A stretch of DNA of 64,000 bases, taken from assembly GCA_903892415.1 (NCBI GenBank), contig CAITIQ010000373.1, forward strand, positions 99,956 to 163,955, in the 5' to 3' direction. Under the pieces are notes generated by a model. That model did not search any database and was not told the DNA's origin. It saw only the letters and a list, made by a program, of their open reading frames with translations. The stretch's first letter is position 1. Every line of letters starts with the position of its first letter. The position numbers and the translations under genes were made by a program. Shown here piece by piece: positions 18,132 through 25,908 of the stretch. The DNA comes from an uncultured delta proteobacterium. Lineage in GTDB: Bacteria > Myxococcota_A > Polyangia > Polyangiales > Polyangiaceae.

Positions 18132-18679
18132 CAATTCGCGAAGATCTCCTTGTTTGGATCGATCTTGAGATGACCGGACTCGATCCAGAGCGCTGCTCGA
18201 TCGTTGAGATTGCCTCGATTGTGACCGACTCCAACCTGGAGCTCATTGCAGAAGGGCCAGACCTCGTGGTGCATGCTTCGGAGGAGGCGCTGGGGGCTAT
18301 GGCGCCTATCGTGCAGAAGATGCATTCGGAGAGCGGCCTGACTGATGAGATCCGGGCGTCCCGAATGGACGTACGCGCCGCCGAAGATGCCACGCTGGAG
18401 TTTCTCAAGCAGCATGTAGCGCCGCGCACCGCGCCGCTGTGCGGCAATTCGATCTGGAAGGATCGGCAGTTCATTGAGCGCTACATGCCGCGGCTCGCTG
18501 AGCACCTCCACTATCGCTTGATCGACGTTTCTACGCTCAAAGAGTTGGCGCGACGCTGGCGTCCGGAGGCCTCTCCGCCCCCGCGCAAGAAGGAGAGCCA
18601 CCGTGCCCTCGCTGATATTCGCGAAAGCATTGCTGAGCTGGCCCACTATCGCAGCAACCTGTTGTCGCCGAAGAGTTGA
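18128..18679 (+). CDS. orn: Oligoribonuclease
   Basis: 183 residues, normal length. DEDDh exonuclease motifs are all visible: WIDLEMTGLDPE (D and E), LCGNSIWKDRQFIERYMP (D) and SHRALADIRESI (H and D). The enzyme degrades 2-5-nt RNA and pGpG, finishing both mRNA decay and cyclic-di-GMP turnover in the cytoplasm. It overlaps the stop of the zinc-ribbon propeller gene by 4 bases, so it is the last gene of that operon. Confidence 0.97.
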   Translation: MTIREDLLVWIDLEMTGLDPERCSIVEIASIVTDSNLELIAEGPDLVVHASEEALGAMAPIVQKMHSESGLTDEIRASRMDVRAAEDATLEFLKQHVAPRTAPLCGNSIWKDRQFIERYMPRLAEHLHYRLIDVSTLKELARRWRPEASPPPRKKESHRALADIRESIAELAHYRSNLLSPKS

Positions 18680-18690
18680 GCCGCCCGTGG

Positions 18691-19881
18691 TTAGTCGGTG
18701 AACAGCTGAGTAACCCAGACCCGCCCATCTTCACTCTTCACCACGCCAATCCCAATGCGCCCAAATCTCTCCTCGAGAAGGTTGCCGCGATGGGATGGGC
18801 TCATCCAAAGAGCACGATGGGCGCGCACGATGTTCTTCGCGCCAGCGATATTCTCGCCTGGCGTACGGAAGCTGATGCCGCCCTCGTGCAATCGTTGCTC
18901 AGGGCTGCCGTGGCCGACGTCATGACCAATCAGCCGCGCTTCTCGCATCACGACGGAGTGCTCACGAGCCAGCTTATCGAGACTTGAGTCGCGCGCTAGT
19001 GGAGCCAACCCCTCAGCCTTTCTTGCCGCATTCACCATTGCAGCTAGCGCTACCTCGTCGTCAGCATTGGGCGGCGCGGCGCTCTCACCCGGGGCGGGTG
19101 TCTCAGCAAAACGCAGCGGCGGGGCCGTGCCGGCGTGAATGGGAAGTTCGAGCACAGGGCGCGGCCCGGTTGCGACGGTGGCTACCACCTGCACCAACCA
19201 TTCTCCTGGCTGATCCACCATGAACGTGGTGCGGAGTTCTTTCTGAGTCAGGTTGGCCAGTACCGTCCGCGGTTTGCCGCGAGGCCCAAGCAGCACAATC
19301 GTCAAGTCGGAGGCTTCACTGACCAGCGTCCCTTTCAAGGTGATCCACTCGCCAACACGAGCGAGCGTTGGGGTGCGTTGAACGTCGGCAAGGGCGTCGA
19401 CCAGGACAAGACTGACCAGCTCGACTCCCGAGCCGTCTTGCATTCGGGCAACGCCGCAGCGCCTCTCCCCAAGAGGCTTCGTCTTGTCGACGAAGGCAGC
19501 CAGTGAAGAAGCTACCTTCTGGGCGTCCAGCTCTTTCCCCTTTAGCGTCCACGCGCGAGGCCAAACATATGGCGCACCGGCTGCACGCAGGTTGAAGGCC
19601 AGCTCGTCCGCGCCAAATGAGGACTCCCCTCGCAATTGCCGGGCGGCGTTCCGCGTGGCAACCGACTGCAACGCCTCATCCGGTGCTCCGCAAATGTCAT
19701 ATAGCGGCTCGTCAGTCTGACCCTTCATGGGGTTGGGCGACATCGTAGATGCTCGCCACAAGAGCGGGATCGCAGCTTTTACTTCGGTATCTGCAGCTTG
19801 CGAAGGCTGGGGCGTAAGCAGCGGGCAAAGGCACAGTAGCCCCAGATAGCCCGCTCGCAACCAACCGATCCGCCTAGTCAT
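18691..19881 (-). CDS. Exported CAP-domain (SCP/PR-1) protein
   Basis: 396 residues with a Sec signal peptide ending in PSQAADT. The C-terminal 140 residues are a CAP domain: VNAARKAEGLAPLARDSSL, AREHSVVMRE, GHDVG, PGENIAG and SPSHRGNLLEERFGRIGIG. The N-terminal part contains a stretch typical of beta-sandwich domains with no name I recognise. CAP proteins in bacteria are secreted and of mostly unknown activity, some binding lipid or cell-wall ligands. Its ATG overlaps the stop of the upstream TPR lipoprotein gene, so the two are coupled and probably act in the same compartment. Confidence 0.87.
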   Translation of the reverse strand: MTRRIGWLRAGYLGLLCLCPLLTPQPSQAADTEVKAAIPLLWRASTMSPNPMKGQTDEPLYDICGAPDEALQSVATRNAARQLRGESSFGADELAFNLRAAGAPYVWPRAWTLKGKELDAQKVASSLAAFVDKTKPLGERRCGVARMQDGSGVELVSLVLVDALADVQRTPTLARVGEWITLKGTLVSEASDLTIVLLGPRGKPRTVLANLTQKELRTTFMVDQPGEWLVQVVATVATGPRPVLELPIHAGTAPPLRFAETPAPGESAAPPNADDEVALAAMVNAARKAEGLAPLARDSSLDKLAREHSVVMREARLIGHDVGHGSPEQRLHEGGISFRTPGENIAGAKNIVRAHRALWMSPSHRGNLLEERFGRIGIGVVKSEDGRVWVTQLFTD

Positions 19882-21236
19882 TGCACCACTGGCGCGCTCG
19901 ACAGAAGCGCAGTCGACTTCTCACTATCGCCCGGGCCGAACCACTCAACGAAATTACGCTCATATTCAGATGAAGGCTCATAGCCCAGGATGTGGCGCTT
20001 GACGTAAGCCACCATCGCGCGGTGCACGAATCCTGGGGCTTTGCGAGCTACCTCTGGCCGTTGGTTCCCGAGGATCTCGAACATGATGTAGCCAAGTAGC
20101 CCTTCCGTATGCGCCAGCGCGGTGAGGCCCTCCGCTGTCTCATCTTGCGGCAATTCTCGCCTCGCCTCGCGAGAGATGGCTCGTTCGGCGACGTAGGCGC
20201 CAATGGCGCTCTCGACGCAGAACATCTCTTCAGCGGCGCTCAAAAAGTAAGGGGCATCTTCGGGCTGATCGAATAGAGCCGCTCGCAACTCCAGCTCGTA
20301 ACGCATAATCGCCCGGCAACCCGCGTACATTCTTGCACCCGACGTGGTGCCGGTTCCAGCGCGGACCACGCCCAGCTCGTCTACTTCGAGGAAGATGCGG
20401 TAAGGCTTGACTCGCTGGGGTTCCACCAGACCCTCTCGCTGCCGAATCCGGCTGGCTAGCGCAAGGCCCGGCTTAAAGTCTGGATGGTAAGCGAGCGCCT
20501 GAGCGAGACTTTCCTTTGCTGCTTGGCCGTCGCCCCTTTCAAACAGCAAGGTCGCGAGTTGGAGATGGGTCGTGGCGAAGGTCCGATCAACTTCCAGTGC
20601 TGCGCGCAGAGCCTGCTCCGCCGCTGCAGGCTCCCCGACGAGCTTGTGTGCCTGAGCAAGCAACAGCAGCGGCTCCAAGGTGCCGGGCGCTGCTGCCACT
20701 GCGCGCTCAAACTCAGCGATGGCCGCCTCGGCCTCCTTCCGTTCCAGTGACGCACGCCCATCAGCAAGCGCAGCGCGCGCCTTGCTCGACAGCTCCAACC
20801 TACGCAAGTCGATGCGGCCCTCAAAATCCCTGCTCGCAATTCGCGACGAATCCGGCTCTCCAGCAGGCGGCGGCCCGTACTGCGCTATGCGATTCTCGGT
20901 CTGAGGCTCCGAATCCGATAGCAGATAGGTGCGGGCCGATTCGGAGACCAAATCGGTTACGAGCTTTGTGGTACGCATCGCGGCCGCTGGGTCATCGAGC
21001 GTGCGGTCGTGAGCATATTGAAAGCGCGACTCGTCAGGGTAGGCACGGCGCGCTCTTAACTCAGGCGGCTCACCAAGGGGCTCAAGCAGCGAGAGCTGCT
21101 CACGCGTGTAAGGAGGTAGCCACGGCGGTGCCTGCGACGAGGATGAAGATTGCGCAGGTATTGTCGGTTGCAGGCACCCAGTGAACGCCAGCAACGAGGC
21201 TATCGGTGCAAACGCCCATCGTCGGAGATGCGCCAT
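19878..21236 (-). CDS. TPR-repeat lipoprotein
   Basis: 452 residues. The signal ends in LLAFTGC, a good lipobox. Residues about 150-265 carry tetratricopeptide repeats (IAEFERAVAAAPGTLEPLLLLAQAHKL region, then AEQALRAALEVDRTFATTHL and AKESLAQALAYHPDFKPGL). The C-terminal 180 residues are a conserved-looking helical domain with YAGCRAIMRYE and MFCVESAIGAYV that I cannot name. The protein probably sits on the periplasmic face of a membrane as a scaffold. It leads a two-gene operon with the CAP protein (ATGA overlap). Confidence 0.82.
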   Translation of the reverse strand: MAHLRRWAFAPIASLLAFTGCLQPTIPAQSSSSSQAPPWLPPYTREQLSLLEPLGEPPELRARRAYPDESRFQYAHDRTLDDPAAAMRTTKLVTDLVSESARTYLLSDSEPQTENRIAQYGPPPAGEPDSSRIASRDFEGRIDLRRLELSSKARAALADGRASLERKEAEAAIAEFERAVAAAPGTLEPLLLLAQAHKLVGEPAAAEQALRAALEVDRTFATTHLQLATLLFERGDGQAAKESLAQALAYHPDFKPGLALASRIRQREGLVEPQRVKPYRIFLEVDELGVVRAGTGTTSGARMYAGCRAIMRYELELRAALFDQPEDAPYFLSAAEEMFCVESAIGAYVAERAISREARRELPQDETAEGLTALAHTEGLLGYIMFEILGNQRPEVARKAPGFVHRAMVAYVKRHILGYEPSSEYERNFVEWFGPGDSEKSTALLSSAPVVQ

Positions 21237-21320
21237 CCGCTAGTGGTAGCAGAACGGCCAGGTCCGTCGGTTCTTCATTTGCTCTGGCGTGACTCTTGGC
21301 GCTCGACCGAACTTGCGTGT

Positions 21321-21344
21321 GGCACCCAGTCAATGACTCGTGCC
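21321..21344. repeat. Palindromic repeat copy C (compact dyad) upstream of propeller lipoprotein
   Basis: GGCACCCAGTCA and TGACTCGTGCC flank a single A. The right half is identical to the half-site of copies A and B; the left half differs from its perfect complement by one inserted and one changed base. With a 1-base centre it suits a protein-binding dyad better than an RNA hairpin. It lies about 35 bases upstream of the GTG start at 21380, within the 143-base divergent region. Confidence 0.5.
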
Positions 21345-21379
21345 AAAGTCAGCTCAGCCACCTTCACCAAGGACCTACC

Positions 21380-23410
21380 GTGTCGCTGCTCACCCGCCCG
21401 TTCGACTTCACCCAACCGCGAGCGCGTCGCTGGCTTCGCTCCCTTGTGGTCGCCTCGTTGATGTCGGCTTGCAGCAGCTCACCATCGGCGCTGCAGCCAG
21501 CTACTTCAGCCAAGCCAACCAAGCCGCTGGCGAACGATGACCCGCAAGCTCCGCCGTGTGCGGCCAATGCGCTTCAAGCTTTGAGCGCCAAGCAGGTCGA
21601 AGGGATTACGGCCTTGGCCAAGGGGTCCGCAACTGTGGCGGAGGCAAGCTTCACAGAGGCGTTGCGTGCCAATCCAGCGGATCGAGTCTCGGCTGTGTTG
21701 CTCTCGGCGGCCCGCAGTGACGCTTCAGAGATACGGCGTCTTTCCGGCCAGCAATCCTCGAAGCTTCGGCCGCTGGCACTACCGGCGGCAACCCCAGCGG
21801 CCTCATCTGCTCGCAAGAAGACTTTAAAGATGGAGCGCCTCGCTAGCTCGGACCCGACCGATGTGCAGGCCTTTTTTGCAGCAAGAAATCTGCAAGTTCC
21901 GTCCGCGTTCGAGCCCCCCTCAACCATCGGCCCCACGCTTGGCGAGGTGGGCTTCTCAATGGCCTTTCAATCGAATCAGTCCTTGGTGGCGCGCTACCAA
22001 GACTCATTGCTCGTTGTTGGTAACGACGAAAAGGGCTTTCGTTCGTTGTCACTCGAGCCGGCGATCATTGCAGCTTTTCCAGAGGCGGCGAAGCCGTCGG
22101 GTGAGGCAACCATCTTCCCCGAGGTCTCCTTTGCCACCGTGGTTGGCTCGACGTTGGTCGTTCAGCTGTCCCACGTGGGTGACTCGAACCTGCCTGCAGA
22201 CGCTTTCATTGTCGCCTACGATCTAAAGACGAACAAGGTTAAGTGGGTATCAGAGCGAGCTGTTGGCAATGTCGCAGGGCCAACGGTGAGCGCCGACTAC
22301 TTCTTTACTGGGTTCAATGGACGCGCTGGCTCCAGCGTTCAGGTCCTCGAGCTTTCGAGCGGTAAACTTGTCGCAGAAGAAGCGATGCCGTCGGGGATCT
22401 CGTGGCTCGCGCTCGAGGGGGAGATGCTGCATGTTTGGGCGCCTGAGAACGTGCAAATGCGGATTGTCAAGCAAAGCCCGCCTCCGGCCGCCGACTATGG
22501 GGATACTGTCCAGCTTGGGGATTCGCACGTACAGCCGCTGTCGGCTGCCGCGAGCTGTCATCTCGAGAACGCAGCGAAGGCGCTTGCTGTTCGTGACGAT
22601 TCGGCCCTGGCAAGCGCCATACAAGGTTTGCCGCGTTCTTCGAGCGCAGGTCGTGCCTTGCAGGGAGCGCTTGAGTTTCTACGGGCCCGTAAGGCAGGGG
22701 AAAAGGGTATCGATCTGAGTGAAGTCGTGCCCAAACGAGCGGCTTTTGTCGCTGGGACAAAGACGATCGAAAGCCCAGCATCTCCGGCACAGAAGCTCAA
22801 GCTCGTGCCAACCAAATCACCGGTGCCGTCTCAGCCACTGCAAATGCGCGCCATTATCAGCGTTCATCCAGAGGCGCGCAGTGATCTATTTCCCCAGACC
22901 TACGGCACCAACCCGAGCCATGGGGCTTTTGCGTTCCAGAACGAAACCTTCGTCAACTATGGCAATCGCTTCGTGGCTCGCATCGAGGATGGAGAGGTAA
23001 AATCAATCCTCGACCTCGCCTATCTTTTGAAGGACCCGCCCGCGGCGCTCGACTCGCAAGCGGTCACCTTCCTAGGGAGGATCGGTGACCGTCTGGTAAC
23101 CATCGTGGGTTCACCAACAATGATGGACAACAACGGGTCCTATCTCGCCGCGCTAGACCCGCGTACTGGCGAAGTGTTCTGGCGTACGGCTGAAGGGCTT
23201 GGCAACTACAACGTGCTCTATTTTGATGAGTTCATCGTCGCTTTATTTCAGCAAGAAAAGCAGGCTGAACTGGTGCTGATCGATTCGTTGACTGGAAAGG
23301 TTATCCAGACGAAGCCGCTCAGTTTGCCTGTTACCGAGATTGGCTGGGACTATCAAGGGGCTATCTTTGTAACGGCCAAGGGCGAACGTAACTTTTTCTT
23401 GGTGAAGTGA
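21380..23410 (+). CDS. Lipoprotein with PQQ-like beta-propeller
   Basis: About 676 residues from GTG 21380, chosen because AAGGA lies 8 bases upstream and a signal peptide with lipobox LMSAC follows directly; the longer frame would run through a palindromic repeat. An N-terminal helical segment with a TPR-like half (AKGSATVAEASFTEALRANP) precedes two blocks of propeller-like repeats (AYDLKTNKVKWVSERAVG; ALDPRTGEVFWRTAEGLG), the pattern of PQQ-like/quinoprotein-type propellers without the enzyme active site. It is likely a surface or periplasmic protein. No function known. Confidence 0.78.
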   Translation: MSLLTRPFDFTQPRARRWLRSLVVASLMSACSSSPSALQPATSAKPTKPLANDDPQAPPCAANALQALSAKQVEGITALAKGSATVAEASFTEALRANPADRVSAVLLSAARSDASEIRRLSGQQSSKLRPLALPAATPAASSARKKTLKMERLASSDPTDVQAFFAARNLQVPSAFEPPSTIGPTLGEVGFSMAFQSNQSLVARYQDSLLVVGNDEKGFRSLSLEPAIIAAFPEAAKPSGEATIFPEVSFATVVGSTLVVQLSHVGDSNLPADAFIVAYDLKTNKVKWVSERAVGNVAGPTVSADYFFTGFNGRAGSSVQVLELSSGKLVAEEAMPSGISWLALEGEMLHVWAPENVQMRIVKQSPPPAADYGDTVQLGDSHVQPLSAAASCHLENAAKALAVRDDSALASAIQGLPRSSSAGRALQGALEFLRARKAGEKGIDLSEVVPKRAAFVAGTKTIESPASPAQKLKLVPTKSPVPSQPLQMRAIISVHPEARSDLFPQTYGTNPSHGAFAFQNETFVNYGNRFVARIEDGEVKSILDLAYLLKDPPAALDSQAVTFLGRIGDRLVTIVGSPTMMDNNGSYLAALDPRTGEVFWRTAEGLGNYNVLYFDEFIVALFQQEKQAELVLIDSLTGKVIQTKPLSLPVTEIGWDYQGAIFVTAKGERNFFLVK

Positions 23411-23414
23411 CGTC

Positions 23415-23678
23415 ATGGCCAAGCCGCGGATCGAAATCGTCTTCCGTAAGGGTATCCCAGTCGCTGCCTTCCTCCACTTCCCGGAAGAGGGGAGCGGGCG
23501 TTCCAAGCGTCAGATTGCCATCCGTCCGCCAATGGTGGCGCACTACGATGAAAAGGGCAGCCCCTCGGGTCTCGATATTCCCCTACCACTTACAGCTTCT
23601 TTGCGAGCAATCAACGAAGCTCTCAATGAACTCGGCCAATCGCCAATCCAAGAGAGCGACCTTGCGCCTCTGAAGTAG
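23415..23678 (+). CDS. Small protein, DUF2283-like
   Basis: 87 residues, beginning 5 bases after the lipoprotein stop. The segment VAHYDEKGSPSGLDIPLPL resembles the 'Y-D-x-x-G-x-x-x-G-I-E-I' core of DUF2283 proteins, which occur near toxin-antitoxin-like loci and in many genomes as single small proteins. No partner is evident here. Cytoplasmic, function unknown. The reading frame is compact and has a plausible start. Confidence 0.6.
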   Translation: MAKPRIEIVFRKGIPVAAFLHFPEEGSGRSKRQIAIRPPMVAHYDEKGSPSGLDIPLPLTASLRAINEALNELGQSPIQESDLAPLK

Positions 23679-23729
23679 CTCGTCTTCCTCTCACTTGCAG
23701 AAGACCCCAGTAGCGAGGAACATTCCGCC

Positions 23730-24731
23730 ATGACGACGCATCTCTTGGTGGCCAATCCAACCGCGCAGAGCGGGAAAAACCGCGAGCGCATCGAGCGTGC
23801 GCTCAGCTGGTTGCACGATCATGGCGTGGCTGCGATGTTACTGCCCACGCTGCCCGAGGGGCTAACCATCGCGCGCGTCACAGAAACTCTGGATAGCACT
23901 CCCTCCGTGCGCGTTGTGATCGCGATGGGAGGGGATGGCACGTTTCGCGAGGTTGCTGCTGGGCTCTACCAAAGTCAGGCTCAGAAGCGCGTGGCCCTGG
24001 CCATGTTACCCACTGGAACTGCGAACGATCAGGGCAAGAGCTTCGGCTTGGACGCGTCACCATCGGCGCTCGAGCGCAATCTGCAAGTCATCCTTGACGG
24101 TAAAGAAACGGAACTAGACGTTGGCGTCTACCGTCGCCGAAGCAGTACGAGCGTAGACTTCTTCTTTGACTCTGCAGGGTGGGGACTATCCGCTAGGGTC
24201 CTGGCGGAGCGCAACCGGAGTCGTAAAGTCGTAGAAACTCTAGGTCCGCTGAAGGAGATCTATCGAGATCACGCCGTCTATGCGGGGGCCTTCCTCAAGA
24301 CGTTTCTCGAGTCTTACGTCATCGACGATCGCCTCACTGTCGAACTGGTTCTTGACGGTCGACCGATGACCCTCTCCGGCATCACCGACCTCGTCGTCAA
24401 GAACACTCGCGTGTACGCGGGCGCATGGGTCTTCGACCGCACGAGCTTGCACAACGACGGGATGTTCGAGCTTATACCGTTCAAAGGTAAACTCGACTGG
24501 ACGTCCAAGGCCATCGTTGACCTGGAGGGAAACCCGGTCACCGAGGAGGCCCTCAACGAGATTGGCATTGAACACTCAAAGCCGCTCCGGGCCGCGAAGA
24601 TGGAATTAACATTCCACTCGGCGACCGATGGGGCTCCTCTGGCTGCACAGCTAGACGGCGAGGAATGGCCCGCCGAACACCACGTGACAATTGAGGTCGT
24701 TCCGCGCGGCGTTCGACTTATCGTGCCCTGA
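23730..24731 (+). CDS. Lipid/diacylglycerol kinase family protein (YegS-like)
   Basis: 333 residues. ANPTAQSGKN at the N-terminus and VIAMGGDGTFREVAAGL (GGDGT nucleotide motif) and LPTGTANDQGKSFGL identify the DAGK catalytic domain. The C-terminal part (DGTPL-like ATDGAPLAAQLDGEEW) fits YegS/BmrU-type lipid kinases, which phosphorylate diacylglycerol, sphingosine or phosphatidylglycerol at the inner membrane. The gene stands 50 bases after the small DUF2283-like gene. Substrate cannot be told from sequence. Confidence 0.92.
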   Translation: MTTHLLVANPTAQSGKNRERIERALSWLHDHGVAAMLLPTLPEGLTIARVTETLDSTPSVRVVIAMGGDGTFREVAAGLYQSQAQKRVALAMLPTGTANDQGKSFGLDASPSALERNLQVILDGKETELDVGVYRRRSSTSVDFFFDSAGWGLSARVLAERNRSRKVVETLGPLKEIYRDHAVYAGAFLKTFLESYVIDDRLTVELVLDGRPMTLSGITDLVVKNTRVYAGAWVFDRTSLHNDGMFELIPFKGKLDWTSKAIVDLEGNPVTEEALNEIGIEHSKPLRAAKMELTFHSATDGAPLAAQLDGEEWPAEHHVTIEVVPRGVRLIVP

Positions 24732-24760
24732 GCTGCTGACGCCACAGTCAGTGGTAGCCG

Positions 24761-25030
24761 CTAATTGAGCGTTTTGGGATCGATGGCCGCCTGCGCGAGC
24801 TCATCCTCCTCATCCTGCAGCAGCTCACCATTGGCTAACCGGCGGTTCTTTTCCGCGAATTGCTCATATTCATCGCGGCGCTTGCCTGGGCCTTCGCGCG
24901 TCGCTGCTCGCTCCCATTGGTGGGCGGCGTCCCGGTAGGCTCGTGCCTTCGCAATGTCGTCTGGCGCCGCCGCTGCCTTTTGTTCGGCGGTCTGTGCCTT
25001 CACGACGTATGGGTTCTTCCCGAAGCTCAT
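24761..25030 (-). CDS. Small charged helical protein, unknown function
   Basis: 89 residues beginning MSFGKNPYVVKAQTAEQKA. It is almost all charged and Ala/Gln, with heptad-like spacing and a conserved look (AYRDAAHQWERAATRE, KRRDEYEQFAEKNR), predicted to be helical. No known domain. It has the codon use of a real gene and stands alone between the lipid kinase and the repeat copy B. Confidence 0.65.
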   Translation of the reverse strand: MSFGKNPYVVKAQTAEQKAAAAPDDIAKARAYRDAAHQWERAATREGPGKRRDEYEQFAEKNRRLANGELLQDEEDELAQAAIDPKTLN

Positions 25031-25165
25031 CCCCCGTCTGCTACTACGGCCAGCCCCGCCTGGCGAACGATACTCTTGCCTTTGGCTGCGGCGGTCCGTG
25101 ATTGAGTAGTTTGCTCGGCTTCCCAGCTGTCAGCCGGAGCGTTCAAGAGCCGTTCGCCCCCTCAT

Positions 25166-25180
25166 TCCACCGAAGGTGGA
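25166..25180. promoter_or_regulatory. Short tri-loop hairpin
   Basis: TCCACC and GGTGGA enclose GAA, a stable 6-bp hairpin 13 bases before repeat copy B. It may be part of the same mobile-looking repeat unit or a transcript end. Apart from this hairpin and copy B, the 251-base gap from 25031 to 25281 shows nothing else I recognise. Confidence 0.25.
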
Positions 25181-25192
25181 TGCAGCAAACAG

Positions 25193-25262
25193 AATGACTC
25201 GTGCCCTCTTCGAGAGAAACGGCCGAAGGCACGATTGAACCTTCGAGTTGGCACGAGTCATT
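25193..25262. repeat. Palindromic repeat copy B
   Basis: A perfect 13-bp stem, AATGACTCGTGCC (25193-25205) with GGCACGAGTCATT (25250-25262). Inside are a smaller inverted repeat CGAAGG...CCTTCG and an internal half-site GGCACGA, matching the internal half-site of copy A. The first 15 bases of the core are identical to copy A. It lies in a gap between two small genes, downstream of the 41-residue gene. The shape (about 60-70 bp, palindromic, intergenic, non-identical centre) is that of a REP/MITE-like element. Confidence 0.65.
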
Positions 25263-25281
25263 GCTGGGCGAACGCTGTTGT

Positions 25282-25407
25282 CTACTTTTTCTTGAGGTTG
25301 GGATCCTTCGGCTTTGCCTTCTCGACAGCAGCGGCCTGCTTCTGGGCCTTGTTGGAATTGTCCTGTTTCTTCGCCTTGTCTTTGGCCTTCGGAGACTTGT
25401 CGCCCAT
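25282..25407 (-). CDS. 41-residue lysine-rich protein (MGDKSPKAKDKAKKQ family)
   Basis: Too short for routine gene callers. It begins MGDKSPKAKDKAKKQDNSN and ends in PNLKKK, with Lys at over a third of positions, Asp, Ala and Gln making up the rest. Short proteins starting M-G-D-K-S-P-K are widespread annotated orphans in planctomycetes, myxobacteria and others, so conservation of the first 15 residues argues that it is real. It probably is disordered and binds nucleic acid or ribosomes, which is inference. It is transcribed towards repeat copy B. Confidence 0.75.
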   Translation of the reverse strand: MGDKSPKAKDKAKKQDNSNKAQKQAAAVEKAKPKDPNLKKK

Positions 25408-25516
25408 GGGGCACCACTTTTAGGTTCGGGCTGCGGTTTATATCGACTGCGAGCAGCCTAGCATCCTCGAACAACGCGAGCCTGTTTCTAATTGTCAATC
25501 CGCCGCAGGCGAGTGA

Positions 25517-25726
25517 CTACTGACTCAGGTGACCTCTTCGAGGAGCTATGAAGGCGTAGCGAGTGAGTTTCTTGAACGCAAAGCGAATCCAGCCCGCTGT
25601 CTCTGCCTCATCATCCTCGACAGGAGCTGCGACGCGAGTTCGAATTCCGCTCGAAGCGGAGTTGGCGTTGTCACGTGCTGGTAAATAGGGGGTTTCATCC
25701 CAATGACTGTCGCGGAGGTCTCTCAT
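25517..25726 (-). CDS. Possible 69-residue protein, uncertain
   Basis: A frame from ATG 25726 (AAGG 5 bases upstream) encoding MRDLRDSHWDETPYLPARD, a Glu/Asp-rich middle and an aromatic C-terminus (WIRFAFKKLTRYAF). The composition is not that of a shadow frame, but nothing is recognisable. If it is not a gene, 25408-25908 is a 501-base gap without genes in which I see no repeat, RNA gene or promoter that I could defend. Confidence 0.35.
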   Translation of the reverse strand: MRDLRDSHWDETPYLPARDNANSASSGIRTRVAAPVEDDEAETAGWIRFAFKKLTRYAFIAPRRGHLSQ

Positions 25727-25908
25727 GCGCCTTGCCCTCAATTGCTGGTCAATGCGACGTAGCAAGCGTTGCGCCACACATCGCGGGGCGGCAAAAGGCG
25801 AATACGCAACGACTGCTTCGTCACAGTGTCACAGCCCGCTGAGGGGAAATTGTCGGTCGGCGTCAAGGTCTCGACATCATCCAGCAGGGTGCGCCTATCA
25901 TCGCCGGG

